Of a stretch of 64,000 bases of DNA, positions 1 to 10,100 are shown in pieces (the stretch's first letter is position 1; each line of letters starts with the position of its first letter). The notes under the pieces were generated by a model, which saw nothing but the letters and a program-made list of their open reading frames with translations, made no database searches and had not been told where the DNA came from. The DNA is taken from positions 62,001 to 126,000 of the forward strand of contig CAKAJK010000003.1 of the NCBI GenBank assembly GCA_916610825.1, read 5' to 3'. Made by a program: the position numbers and the translations under genes. The DNA comes from Haliclystus octoradiatus. Its lineage: Eukaryota; Cnidaria; Staurozoa; Stauromedusae; Haliclystidae.

Positions 1-527
1 ACAGTTTTGAAATTTCGAATTTTAACAAAGTTTTGTACGTCAAACTAAAACAAGAATTTTCCGAGTTATAAAGGCTTAATCGTTTCACAAATAGTATATT
101 TGGAATCAGTGAAAAATTCTGAACAAGAATATTGTATTCAAAACTTCTATTTAACAGTTTCAAATTTTCAACTTTAAACAAGGGAAATCTTCAAACACTA
201 ATTACTCGAGTTATAGTTGAGCAATCATTTCACAAATAGTATATTTGGAATCAGTGCAAAATTCTGAACAAGAATAATGTTCTCAAAAGTTTAAAATGTA
301 CAGTTTTGAAATTTCGAATTTTAACAAAGTTTTGTACGTCAAACTAAAACAAGAATTTCCCGAGTTATAATGGCGTAATCGTTTCACAAATAGTATATTT
401 GGAATCAGTGAAAAATTCTGAACAAGAATATTGTATTCAAAACTTCTATTTAACAGTTTCAAATTTTCAACTTTAAACAAAGGAAATCTTCAAACACGAA
501 TTACTCGAGTTATAGTTGATCAATCAT

Positions 528-826
528 TTCACAAATAGTATATTTGGAATCAGTGCAAAATTCTGAACAAGAATAATGTTCTCAAAAGTTTAAAATGTAC
601 AGTTTTGAAATTTCGAATTTTAACAAAGTTTTGTACGTCAAACTAAAACAAGAATTTCTCGAGTTATAATGGCGTAATCGTTTCACAAATAGTATATTTG
701 GAATCAGTGAAAAATTCTGAACAAGAATATTGTATTCAAAACTTCTATTTAACAGTTTCAAATTTTCAACTTTAAACAAAGGAAATCTTCAAACACGAAT
801 TACTCGAGTTATAGTTGATCAATCAT
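528..826 (+). repeat. Class f dimer (type example)
   Basis: It differs from e by ctcgag in place of cccgag in L; S has aacttct, ctttaaac, caaagg, cacgaatt and ttgatc. It is the second member of the 896-bp e-f-x trimer. The f at 24174 has tatgtc, an exception. Confidence 0.85.
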
Positions 827-1124
827 TTCACAAATAGTATATTTGGAATCAGTGCAAAATTCTGAACAAGAATAATGTTCTCAAAAGTTTAAAATGTACA
901 GTTTTGAAATTTCGAATTTTAACAAAGTTTTGTACGTCAAACTAAACAAGAATTTCTCGAGTTATAATGGCGAAATCGTTTCACAAATAGTATATTTGGA
1001 ATCAGTGAAAAATTCTGAACAAGAATATTGTATTCAAAACCTCTATTTAACAGTTTCAAATTTTCAACTTTAAACAAAGGAAATCTTCAAACACGAATTA
1101 CTCGAGTTATAGCTGAGCAATCAT
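827..1124 (+). repeat. Class x dimer, 298 bp
   Basis: One A is missing from the A-run near 945 ('actaaacaag'), which breaks the recurrent reverse-strand frame. This copy also has 'gcgaaatcg' where the others have 'gcgtaatcg'. S has aacctct, ctttaaac, ctgagc. Confidence 0.87.
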
Positions 1125-1423
1125 TTCACAAATAGTATATTTGGAATCAGTGCAAAATTTTGAACAAGAATAATGTTCTCAAAAGTTAAAAATGTACAGT
1201 TTTGAAATTTCGAATTTTAACAAAGTTTTGTACGTCAAACTAAAACAAGAATTTCCCGAGTTATAAAGGCTTAATCGTTTCACAAATAGTATATTTGGAA
1301 TCAGTGAAAAATTCTGAACAAGAATATTGTATTCAAAACTTCTATTTAACAGTTTCAAATTTTCAACTTTAAACAAGGGAAATCTTCAAACACTAATTAC
1401 TCGAGTTATAGTTGAGCAATCAT
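1125..1423 (+). repeat. Class g dimer (type example)
   Basis: L has attttg, gttaaaaatg, gaaatttcg, cccgag and the diagnostic 'ttataaaggctt'. S has aacttct, ctttaaac, caaggg, cactaatt and ttgagc. It shares its S half with b. Away from the left edge it is followed by h. Confidence 0.87.
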
Positions 1424-1577
1424 TTCACAAATAGTATATTTGGAATCAGTGCAAAATTCTGAACAAGAATAATGTTCTCAAAAGTTTAAAATGTACAGTT
1501 TTGAAATTTCGAATTTTAACAAAGTTTTGTATGTCAAACTAAAAGAAGAATTTCTCGAGTTATAATGGCGTAATGGT
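1424..1577 (+). repeat. Lone L half, h-type
   Basis: It has tatgtc and aaaagaag, as in the L half of h, and ends in the private taatgg. It looks like an h dimer that lost its S half. It is the first of the only tandem pair of lone L halves. Confidence 0.88.
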
Positions 1578-1731
1578 TTCACAAATAGTATATTTGGAAT
1601 CAGTGCAAAATTCTGAACAAGAATAATGTTCTCAAAAGTTTAAAATGTACAGTTTTGAAATTTCGAATTTTAACAAGGTTTTGTATGTCAAACTAAAACA
1701 AGAATTTCTCGAGTTATAATGGCGTAACCGT
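1578..1731 (+). repeat. Lone L half
   Basis: It has tatgtc, aaaacaag, ctcgag and taaccg, the standard lone-L signature, with a private 'aacaaggtt' near 1674. Confidence 0.9.
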
Positions 1732-1783
1732 TTCACAAATAGTATATTTGGAATCAGTGCAAAATTCTGAACAAGAATAATGT
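1732..1783. repeat. 52-bp conserved core, L copy
   Basis: These 52 bases recur at the head of each L half and, with two changes (positions 29 and 49 of the core), at the head of each S half (for example 1886-1937). Beyond the core the two halves are far more diverged. Within the window, changes inside the core are rare: aaatggtata near 19835, 47257 and 48607, ggaattagtg after four lone L halves, and a few single-copy changes. This could be a protein-binding box or simply the segment in which recombination happens; the sequence alone does not decide. Confidence 0.85.
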
Positions 1784-1885
1784 TCTCAAAAGTTTAAAAT
1801 GTACAGTTTTGAAATTTCGAATTTTAACAAAGTTTTGTACGTCAAACTAAAACAAGAATTTCCCGAGTTATAATGGCGTAATCGT
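1732..1885 (+). repeat. Representative long half (L), 154 bp
   Basis: The L half runs from one 'ttcacaaat' to the next. It has the 52-bp core (first 52 bases), then a divergent A/T-rich part with 'tacagttttg', the ttcgaa site, 'tacgtc', an A-run 'aaaacaag', and the cccgag or ctcgag block followed by 'ttataatggcg'. I counted 43 G or C in 154 bases. It carries most of the class-defining sites. It also occurs alone, without an S half, at 27 places, so it can behave as an independent repeat unit. Confidence 0.93.
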
Positions 1886-2030
1886 TTCACAAATAGTATA
1901 TTTGGAATCAGTGAAAAATTCTGAACAAGAATATTGTATTCAAAACTTCTATTTAACAGTTTCAAATTTTCAACTTTAAACAAAGGAAATCTTCAAACAC
2001 GAATTACTCGAGTTATAGTTGATCAATCAT
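1886..2030 (+). repeat. Representative short half (S), 145 bp
   Basis: The S half opens with the same core as L, with 'tgaaaaattc' in place of 'tgcaaaattc'. Its remaining part still aligns loosely with L: both have 'acagttt' followed by 'aaatttc/aattttc', 'tttaa' then 'acaaag', and a 'cgagttata' block at a similar place. It is 9 bp shorter overall. It ends in 'gttgatcaatcat' or the ttgagc/ctgagc variants. It almost always contains ctcgag. I counted about 37 G or C in 145 bases. I infer that L and S descend from one roughly 150-bp monomer. I found no S half standing alone. Confidence 0.9.
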
Positions 2031-2329
2031 TTCACAAATAGTATATTTGGAATCAGTGCAAAATTCTGAACAAGAATAATGTTCTCAAAAGTTTAAAATG
2101 TACAGTTTTGAAATTTCGAATTTTAACAAAGTTTTGTACGTCAAACTAAAACAAGAATTTCTCGAGTTATAATGGCGTAATCGTTTCACAAATAGTATAT
2201 TTGGAATCAGTGAAAAATTCTGAACAAGAATATTGTATTCAAAACCTCTATTTAACAGTTTCAAATTTTCAACTCTAAACAAAGGAAATCTTCAAACACG
2301 AATTACTCGAGTTATAGCTGAGCAATCAT
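2031..2329 (+). repeat. Class a dimer (type example)
   Basis: L has attctg, gtttaaaatg, gaaatttcg, tacgtc, ctcgag and tggcg. S has aacctct, ctctaaac, caaagg, cacgaatt and ctgagc. It is the first member of the 897-bp trimer and is followed by b wherever I checked. Confidence 0.88.
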
Positions 2330-2628
2330 TTCACAAATAGTATATTTGGAATCAGTGCAAAATTTTGAACAAGAATAATGTTCTCAAAAGTTAAAAATGT
2401 ACAGTTTTGAATTTTCGAATTTTAACAAAGTTTTGTACGTCAAACTAAAACAAGAATTTCCCGAGTTATAATGGCTTAATCGTTTCACAAATAGTATATT
2501 TGGAATCAGTGAAAAATTCTGAACAAGAATATTGTATTCAAAACTTCTATTTAACAGTTTCAAATTTTCAACTTTAAACAAGGGAAATCTTCAAACACTA
2601 ATTACTCGAGTTATAGTTGAGCAATCAT
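2330..2628 (+). repeat. Class b dimer (type example)
   Basis: L has attttg, gttaaaaatg, the diagnostic gaattttcg, cccgag and tggctt. S has aacttct, ctttaaac, caaggg, cactaatt and ttgagc. It is followed by c everywhere except at 53239, where k follows. Confidence 0.88.
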
Positions 2629-2927
2629 TTCACAAATAGTATATTTGGAATCAGTGCAAAATTCTGAACAAGAATAATGTTCTCAAAAGTTTAAAATGCA
2701 CAGTTGTGAAATTTCGAATTTTAACAAAGTTTTGTACGTCAAACTAAAACAAGAATTTCCCGAGTTATAATGGCGTAATCGTTTCACAAATAGTATATTT
2801 GGAATCAGTGAAAAATTCTGAACAAGAATATTGTATTCAAAACTTCTATTTAACAGTTTCAAATTTTCAACTTTAAACAAAGGAAATCTTCAAACACGAA
2901 TTACTCGAGTTATAGTTGATCAATCAT
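2629..2927 (+). repeat. Class c dimer (type example)
   Basis: The diagnostic sites are 'aaaatgcacag' and 'cagttgtg' in L. The rest is e-like: cccgag, tggcg, aacttct, ctttaaac, caaagg, cacgaatt, ttgatc. It closes the a-b-c trimer. Confidence 0.88.
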
Positions 2928-3824
2928 TTCACAAATAGTATATTTGGAATCAGTGCAAAATTCTGAACAAGAATAATGTTCTCAAAAGTTTAAAATGTAC
3001 AGTTTTGAAATTTCGAATTTTAACAAAGTTTTGTACGTCAAACTAAAACAAGAATTTCTCGAGTTATAATGGCGTAATCGTTTCACAAATAGTATATTTG
3101 GAATCAGTGAAAAATTCTGAACAAGAATATTGTATTCAAAACCTCTATTTAACAGTTTCAAATTTTCAACTCTAAACAAAGGAAATCTTCAAACACGAAT
3201 TACTCGAGTTATAGCTGAGCAATCATTTCACAAATAGTATATTTGGAATCAGTGCAAAATTTTGAACAAGAATAATGTTCTCAAAAGTTAAAAATGTACA
3301 GTTTTGAATTTTCGAATTTTAACAAAGTTTTGTACGTCAAACTAAAACAAGAATTTCCCGAGTTATAATGGCTTAATCGTTTCACAAATAGTATATTTGG
3401 AATCAGTGAAAAATTCTGAACAAGAATATTGTATTCAAAACTTCTATTTAACAGTTTCAAATTTTCAACTTTAAACAAGGGAAATCTTCAAACACTAATT
3501 ACTCGAGTTATAGTTGAGCAATCATTTCACAAATAGTATATTTGGAATCAGTGCAAAATTCTGAACAAGAATAATGTTCTCAAAAGTTTAAAATGCACAG
3601 TTGTGAAATTTCGAATTTTAACAAAGTTTTGTACGTCAAACTAAAACAAGAATTTCCCGAGTTATAATGGCGTAATCGTTTCACAAATAGTATATTTGGA
3701 ATCAGTGAAAAATTCTGAACAAGAATATTGTATTCAAAACTTCTATTTAACAGTTTCAAATTTTCAACTTTAAACAAAGGAAATCTTCAAACACGAATTA
3801 CTCGAGTTATAGTTGATCAATCAT

Positions 3825-4123
3825 TTCACAAATAGTATATTTGGAATCAGTGCAAAATTCTGAACAAGAATAATGTTCTCAAAAGTTTAAAATGTACAGT
3901 TTTGAAATTTCGAATTTTAACAAAGTTTTGTACGTCAAACTAAAACAAGAATTTCCCGAGTTATAATGGCGTAATCGTTTCACAAATAGTATATTTGGAA
4001 TCAGTGAAAAATTCTGAACAAGAATATTGTATTCAAAACTTCTATTTAACAGTTTCAAATTTTCAACTCTAAACAAAGGAAATCTTCAAACACGAATTAC
4101 TCGAGTTATAGTTGATCAATCAT
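3825..4123 (+). repeat. Class d dimer (type example)
   Basis: It is e-like throughout except for ctctaaac in S, otherwise a mark of class a. Two forms exist: those inside the trimer region end in ttgatc, and those that precede g (18177, 19527, 35413, 37361, 41554) end in ctgagc. I infer an e/a recombinant. Confidence 0.85.
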
Positions 4124-7100
4124 TTCACAAATAGTATATTTGGAATCAGTGCAAAATTCTGAACAAGAATAATGTTCTCAAAAGTTTAAAATGTACAGTT
4201 TTGAAATTTCGAATTTTAACAAAGTTTTGTACGTCAAACTAAAACAAGAATTTCTCGAGTTATAATGGCGTAATCGTTTCACAAATAGTATATTTGGAAT
4301 CAGTGAAAAATTCTGAACAAGAATATTGTATTCAAAACCTCTATTTAACAGTTTCAAATTTTCAACTCTAAACAAAGGAAATCTTCAAACACGAATTACT
4401 CGAGTTATAGCTGAGCAATCATTTCACAAATAGTATATTTGGAATCAGTGCAAAATTTTGAACAAGAATAATGTTCTCAAAAGTTAAAAATGTACAGTTT
4501 TGAATTTTCGAATTTTAACAAAGTTTTGTACGTCAAACTAAAACAAGAATTTCCCGAGTTATAATGGCTTAATCGTTTCACAAATAGTATATTTGGAATC
4601 AGTGAAAAATTCTGAACAAGAATATTGTATTCAAAACTTCTATTTAACAGTTTCAAATTTTCAACTTTAAACAAGGGAAATCTTCAAACACTAATTACTC
4701 GAGTTATAGTTGAGCAATCATTTCACAAATAGTATATTTGGAATCAGTGCAAAATTCTGAACAAGAATAATGTTCTCAAAAGTTTAAAATGCACAGTTGT
4801 GAAATTTCGAATTTTAACAAAGTTTTGTACGTCAAACTAAAACAAGAATTTCCCGAGTTATAATGGCGTAATCGTTTCACAAATAGTATATTTGGAATCA
4901 GTGAAAAATTCTGAACAAGAATATTGTATTCAAAACTTCTATTTAACAGTTTCAAATTTTCAACTTTAAACAAAGGAAATCTTCAAACACGAATTACTCG
5001 AGTTATAGTTGATCAATCATTTCACAAATAGTATATTTGGAATCAGTGCAAAATTCTGAACAAGAATAATGTTCTCAAAAGTTTAAAATGTACAGTTTTG
5101 AAATTTCGAATTTTAACAAAGTTTTGTACGTCAAACTAAAACAAGAATTTCTCGAGTTATAATGGCGTAATCGTTTCACAAATAGTATATTTGGAATCAG
5201 TGAAAAATTCTGAACAAGAATATTGTATTCAAAACCTCTATTTAACAGTTTCAAATTTTCAACTCTAAACAAAGGAAATCTTCAAACACGAATTACTCGA
5301 GTTATAGCTGAGCAATCATTTCACAAATAGTATATTTGGAATCAGTGCAAAATTTTGAACAAGAATAATGTTCTCAAAAGTTAAAAATGTACAGTTTTGA
5401 ATTTTCGAATTTTAACAAAGTTTTGTACGTCAAACTAAAACAAGAATTTCCCGAGTTATAATGGCTTAATCGTTTCACAAATAGTATATTTGGAATCAGT
5501 GAAAAATTCTGAACAAGAATATTGTATTCAAAACTTCTATTTAACAGTTTCAAATTTTCAACTTTAAACAAGGGAAATCTTCAAACACTAATTACTCGAG
5601 TTATAGTTGAGCAATCATTTCACAAATAGTATATTTGGAATCAGTGCAAAATTCTGAACAAGAATAATGTTCTCAAAAGTTTAAAATGCACAGTTGTGAA
5701 ATTTCGAATTTTAACAAAGTTTTGTACGTCAAACTAAAACAAGAATTTCCCGAGTTATAATGGCGTAATCGTTTCACAAATAGTATATTTGGAATCAGTG
5801 AAAAATTCTGAACAAGAATATTGTATTCAAAACTTCTATTTAACAGTTTCAAATTTTCAACTTTAAACAAAGGAAATCTTCAAACACGAATTACTCGAGT
5901 TATAGTTGATCAATCATTTCACAAATAGTATATTTGGAATCAGTGCAAAATTCTGAACAAGAATAATGTTCTCAAAAGTTTAAAATGTACAGTTTTGAAA
6001 TTTCGAATTTTAACAAAGTTTTGTACGTCAAACTAAAACAAGAATTTCCCGAGTTATAATGGCGTAATCGTTTCACAAATAGTATATTTGGAATCAGTGA
6101 AAAATTCTGAACAAGAATATTGTATTCAAAACTTCTATTTAACAGTTTCAAATTTTCAACTTTAAACAAAGGAAATCTTCAAACACGAATTACTCGAGTT
6201 ATAGTTGATCAATCATTTCACAAATAGTATATTTGGAATCAGTGCAAAATTCTGAACAAGAATAATGTTCTCAAAAGTTTAAAATGTACAGTTTTGAAAT
6301 TTCGAATTTTAACAAAGTTTTGTACGTCAAACTAAAACAAGAATTTCTCGAGTTATAATGGCGTAATCGTTTCACAAATAGTATATTTGGAATCAGTGAA
6401 AAATTCTGAACAAGAATATTGTATTCAAAACCTCTATTTAACAGTTTCAAATTTTCAACTCTAAACAAAGGAAATCTTCAAACACGAATTACTCGAGTTA
6501 TAGCTGAGCAATCATTTCACAAATAGTATATTTGGAATCAGTGCAAAATTTTGAACAAGAATAATGTTCTCAAAAGTTAAAAATGTACAGTTTTGAATTT
6601 TCGAATTTTAACAAAGTTTTGTACGTCAAACTAAAACAAGAATTTCCCGAGTTATAATGGCTTAATCGTTTCACAAATAGTATATTTGGAATCAGTGAAA
6701 AATTCTGAACAAGAATATTGTATTCAAAACTTCTATTTAACAGTTTCAAATTTTCAACTTTAAACAAGGGAAATCTTCAAACACTAATTACTCGAGTTAT
6801 AGTTGAGCAATCATTTCACAAATAGTATATTTGGAATCAGTGCAAAATTCTGAACAAGAATAATGTTCTCAAAAGTTTAAAATGCACAGTTGTGAAATTT
6901 CGAATTTTAACAAAGTTTTGTACGTCAAACTAAAACAAGAATTTCCCGAGTTATAATGGCGTAATCGTTTCACAAATAGTATATTTGGAATCAGTGAAAA
7001 ATTCTGAACAAGAATATTGTATTCAAAACTTCTATTTAACAGTTTCAAATTTTCAACTTTAAACAAAGGAAATCTTCAAACACGAATTACTCGAGTTATA

Positions 7101-10100
7101 GTTGATCAATCATTTCACAAATAGTATATTTGGAATCAGTGCAAAATTCTGAACAAGAATAATGTTCTCAAAAGTTTAAAATGTACAGTTTTGAAATTTC
7201 GAATTTTAACAAAGTTTTGTACGTCAAACTAAAACAAGAATTTCTCGAGTTATAATGGCGTAATCGTTTCACAAATAGTATATTTGGAATCAGTGAAAAA
7301 TTCTGAACAAGAATATTGTATTCAAAACCTCTATTTAACAGTTTCAAATTTTCAACTCTAAACAAAGGAAATCTTCAAACACGAATTACTCGAGTTATAG
7401 CTGAGCAATCATTTCACAAATAGTATATTTGGAATCAGTGCAAAATTTTGAACAAGAATAATGTTCTCAAAAGTTAAAAATGTACAGTTTTGAATTTTCG
7501 AATTTTAACAAAGTTTTGTACGTCAAACTAAAACAAGAATTTCCCGAGTTATAATGGCTTAATCGTTTCACAAATAGTATATTTGGAATCAGTGAAAAAT
7601 TCTGAACAAGAATATTGTATTCAAAACTTCTATTTAACAGTTTCAAATTTTCAACTTTAAACAAGGGAAATCTTCAAACACTAATTACTCGAGTTATAGT
7701 TGAGCAATCATTTCACAAATAGTATATTTGGAATCAGTGCAAAATTCTGAACAAGAATAATGTTCTCAAAAGTTTAAAATGCACAGTTGTGAAATTTCGA
7801 ATTTTAACAAAGTTTTGTACGTCAAACTAAAACAAGAATTTCCCGAGTTATAATGGCGTAATCGTTTCACAAATAGTATATTTGGAATCAGTGAAAAATT
7901 CTGAACAAGAATATTGTATTCAAAACTTCTATTTAACAGTTTCAAATTTTCAACTTTAAACAAAGGAAATCTTCAAACACGAATTACTCGAGTTATAGTT
8001 GATCAATCATTTCACAAATAGTATATTTGGAATCAGTGCAAAATTCTGAACAAGAATAATGTTCTCAAAAGTTTAAAATGTACAGTTTTGAAATTTCGAA
8101 TTTTAACAAAGTTTTGTACGTCAAACTAAAACAAGAATTTCCCGAGTTATAATGGCGTAATCGTTTCACAAATAGTATATTTGGAATCAGTGAAAAATTC
8201 TGAACAAGAATATTGTATTCAAAACTTCTATTTAACAGTTTCAAATTTTCAACTCTAAACAAAGGAAATCTTCAAACACGAATTACTCGAGTTATAGTTG
8301 ATCAATCATTTCACAAATAGTATATTTGGAATCAGTGCAAAATTCTGAACAAGAATAATGTTCTCAAAAGTTTAAAATGTACAGTTTTGAAATTTCGAAT
8401 TTTAACAAAGTTTTGTACGTCAAACTAAAACAAGAATTTCTCGAGTTATAATGGCGTAATCGTTTCACAAATAGTATATTTGGAATCAGTGAAAAATTCT
8501 GAACAAGAATATTGTATTCAAAACCTCTATTTAACAGTTTCAAATTTTCAACTCTAAACAAAGGAAATCTTCAAACACGAATTACTCGAGTTATAGCTGA
8601 GCAATCATTTCACAAATAGTATATTTGGAATCAGTGCAAAATTTTGAACAAGAATAATGTTCTCAAAAGTTAAAAATGTACAGTTTTGAATTTTCGAATT
8701 TTAACAAAGTTTTGTACGTCAAACTAAAACAAGAATTTCCCGAGTTATAATGGCTTAATCGTTTCACAAATAGTATATTTGGAATCAGTGAAAAATTCTG
8801 AACAAGAATATTGTATTCAAAACTTCTATTTAACAGTTTCAAATTTTCAACTTTAAACAAGGGAAATCTTCAAACACTAATTACTCGAGTTATAGTTGAG
8901 CAATCATTTCACAAATAGTATATTTGGAATCAGTGCAAAATTCTGAACAAGAATAATGTTCTCAAAAGTTTAAAATGCACAGTTGTGAAATTTCGAATTT
9001 TAACAAAGTTTTGTACGTCAAACTAAAACAAGAATTTCCCGAGTTATAATGGCGTAATCGTTTCACAAATAGTATATTTGGAATCAGTGAAAAATTCTGA
9101 ACAAGAATATTGTATTCAAAACTTCTATTTAACAGTTTCAAATTTTCAACTTTAAACAAAGGAAATCTTCAAACACGAATTACTCGAGTTATAGTTGATC
9201 AATCATTTCACAAATAGTATATTTGGAATCAGTGCAAAATTCTGAACAAGAATAATGTTCTCAAAAGTTTAAAATGTACAGTTTTGAAATTTCGAATTTT
9301 AACAAAGTTTTGTACGTCAAACTAAAACAAGAATTTCTCGAGTTATAATGGCGTAATCGTTTCACAAATAGTATATTTGGAATCAGTGAAAAATTCTGAA
9401 CAAGAATATTGTATTCAAAACCTCTATTTAACAGTTTCAAATTTTCAACTCTAAACAAAGGAAATCTTCAAACACGAATTACTCGAGTTATAGCTGAGCA
9501 ATCATTTCACAAATAGTATATTTGGAATCAGTGCAAAATTTTGAACAAGAATAATGTTCTCAAAAGTTAAAAATGTACAGTTTTGAATTTTCGAATTTTA
9601 ACAAAGTTTTGTACGTCAAACTAAAACAAGAATTTCCCGAGTTATAATGGCTTAATCGTTTCACAAATAGTATATTTGGAATCAGTGAAAAATTCTGAAC
9701 AAGAATATTGTATTCAAAACTTCTATTTAACAGTTTCAAATTTTCAACTTTAAACAAGGGAAATCTTCAAACACTAATTACTCGAGTTATAGTTGAGCAA
9801 TCATTTCACAAATAGTATATTTGGAATCAGTGCAAAATTCTGAACAAGAATAATGTTCTCAAAAGTTTAAAATGCACAGTTGTGAAATTTCGAATTTTAA
9901 CAAAGTTTTGTACGTCAAACTAAAACAAGAATTTCCCGAGTTATAATGGCGTAATCGTTTCACAAATAGTATATTTGGAATCAGTGAAAAATTCTGAACA
10001 AGAATATTGTATTCAAAACTTCTATTTAACAGTTTCAAATTTTCAACTTTAAACAAAGGAAATCTTCAAACACGAATTACTCGAGTTATAGTTGATCAAT

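Larger units (their letters stand above)
1..1731 (+). repeat. Left-edge segment: g(partial)-e-f-x-g-lone L-lone L
   Basis: Bases 1-228 are a class g dimer lacking its first 71 bases, with a private change giving 'aattttccgag'. Then follow e (229-527), f (528-826), x (827-1124, 298 bp), g (1125-1423) and two consecutive lone L halves (1424-1577 and 1578-1731). This order matches modules seen again between 18.5 and 46 kb rather than the a-b-c region that comes next. It is therefore a boundary between two kinds of higher-order repeat. Confidence 0.9.

Noticed and set aside
427-440. Small hairpin 'gaatattgtattc' in the S half as an RNA element
   Set aside because: The stem is five A/T-rich pairs with a three-base loop, too weak to mean anything, and it recurs only because the repeat does.
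1257-1272. TATA-box-like 'ttataaagg' in class g as a promoter
   Set aside because: It differs by one base from the 'ttataatgg' of every other class and lies in 70%-plus AT sequence where such matches are expected by chance. No transcript start or gene follows.
1732-1783. CENP-B box in the conserved core
   Set aside because: I looked for the 17-bp consensus with its ttcg and cggg elements and found no acceptable match in the core or elsewhere in the unit.
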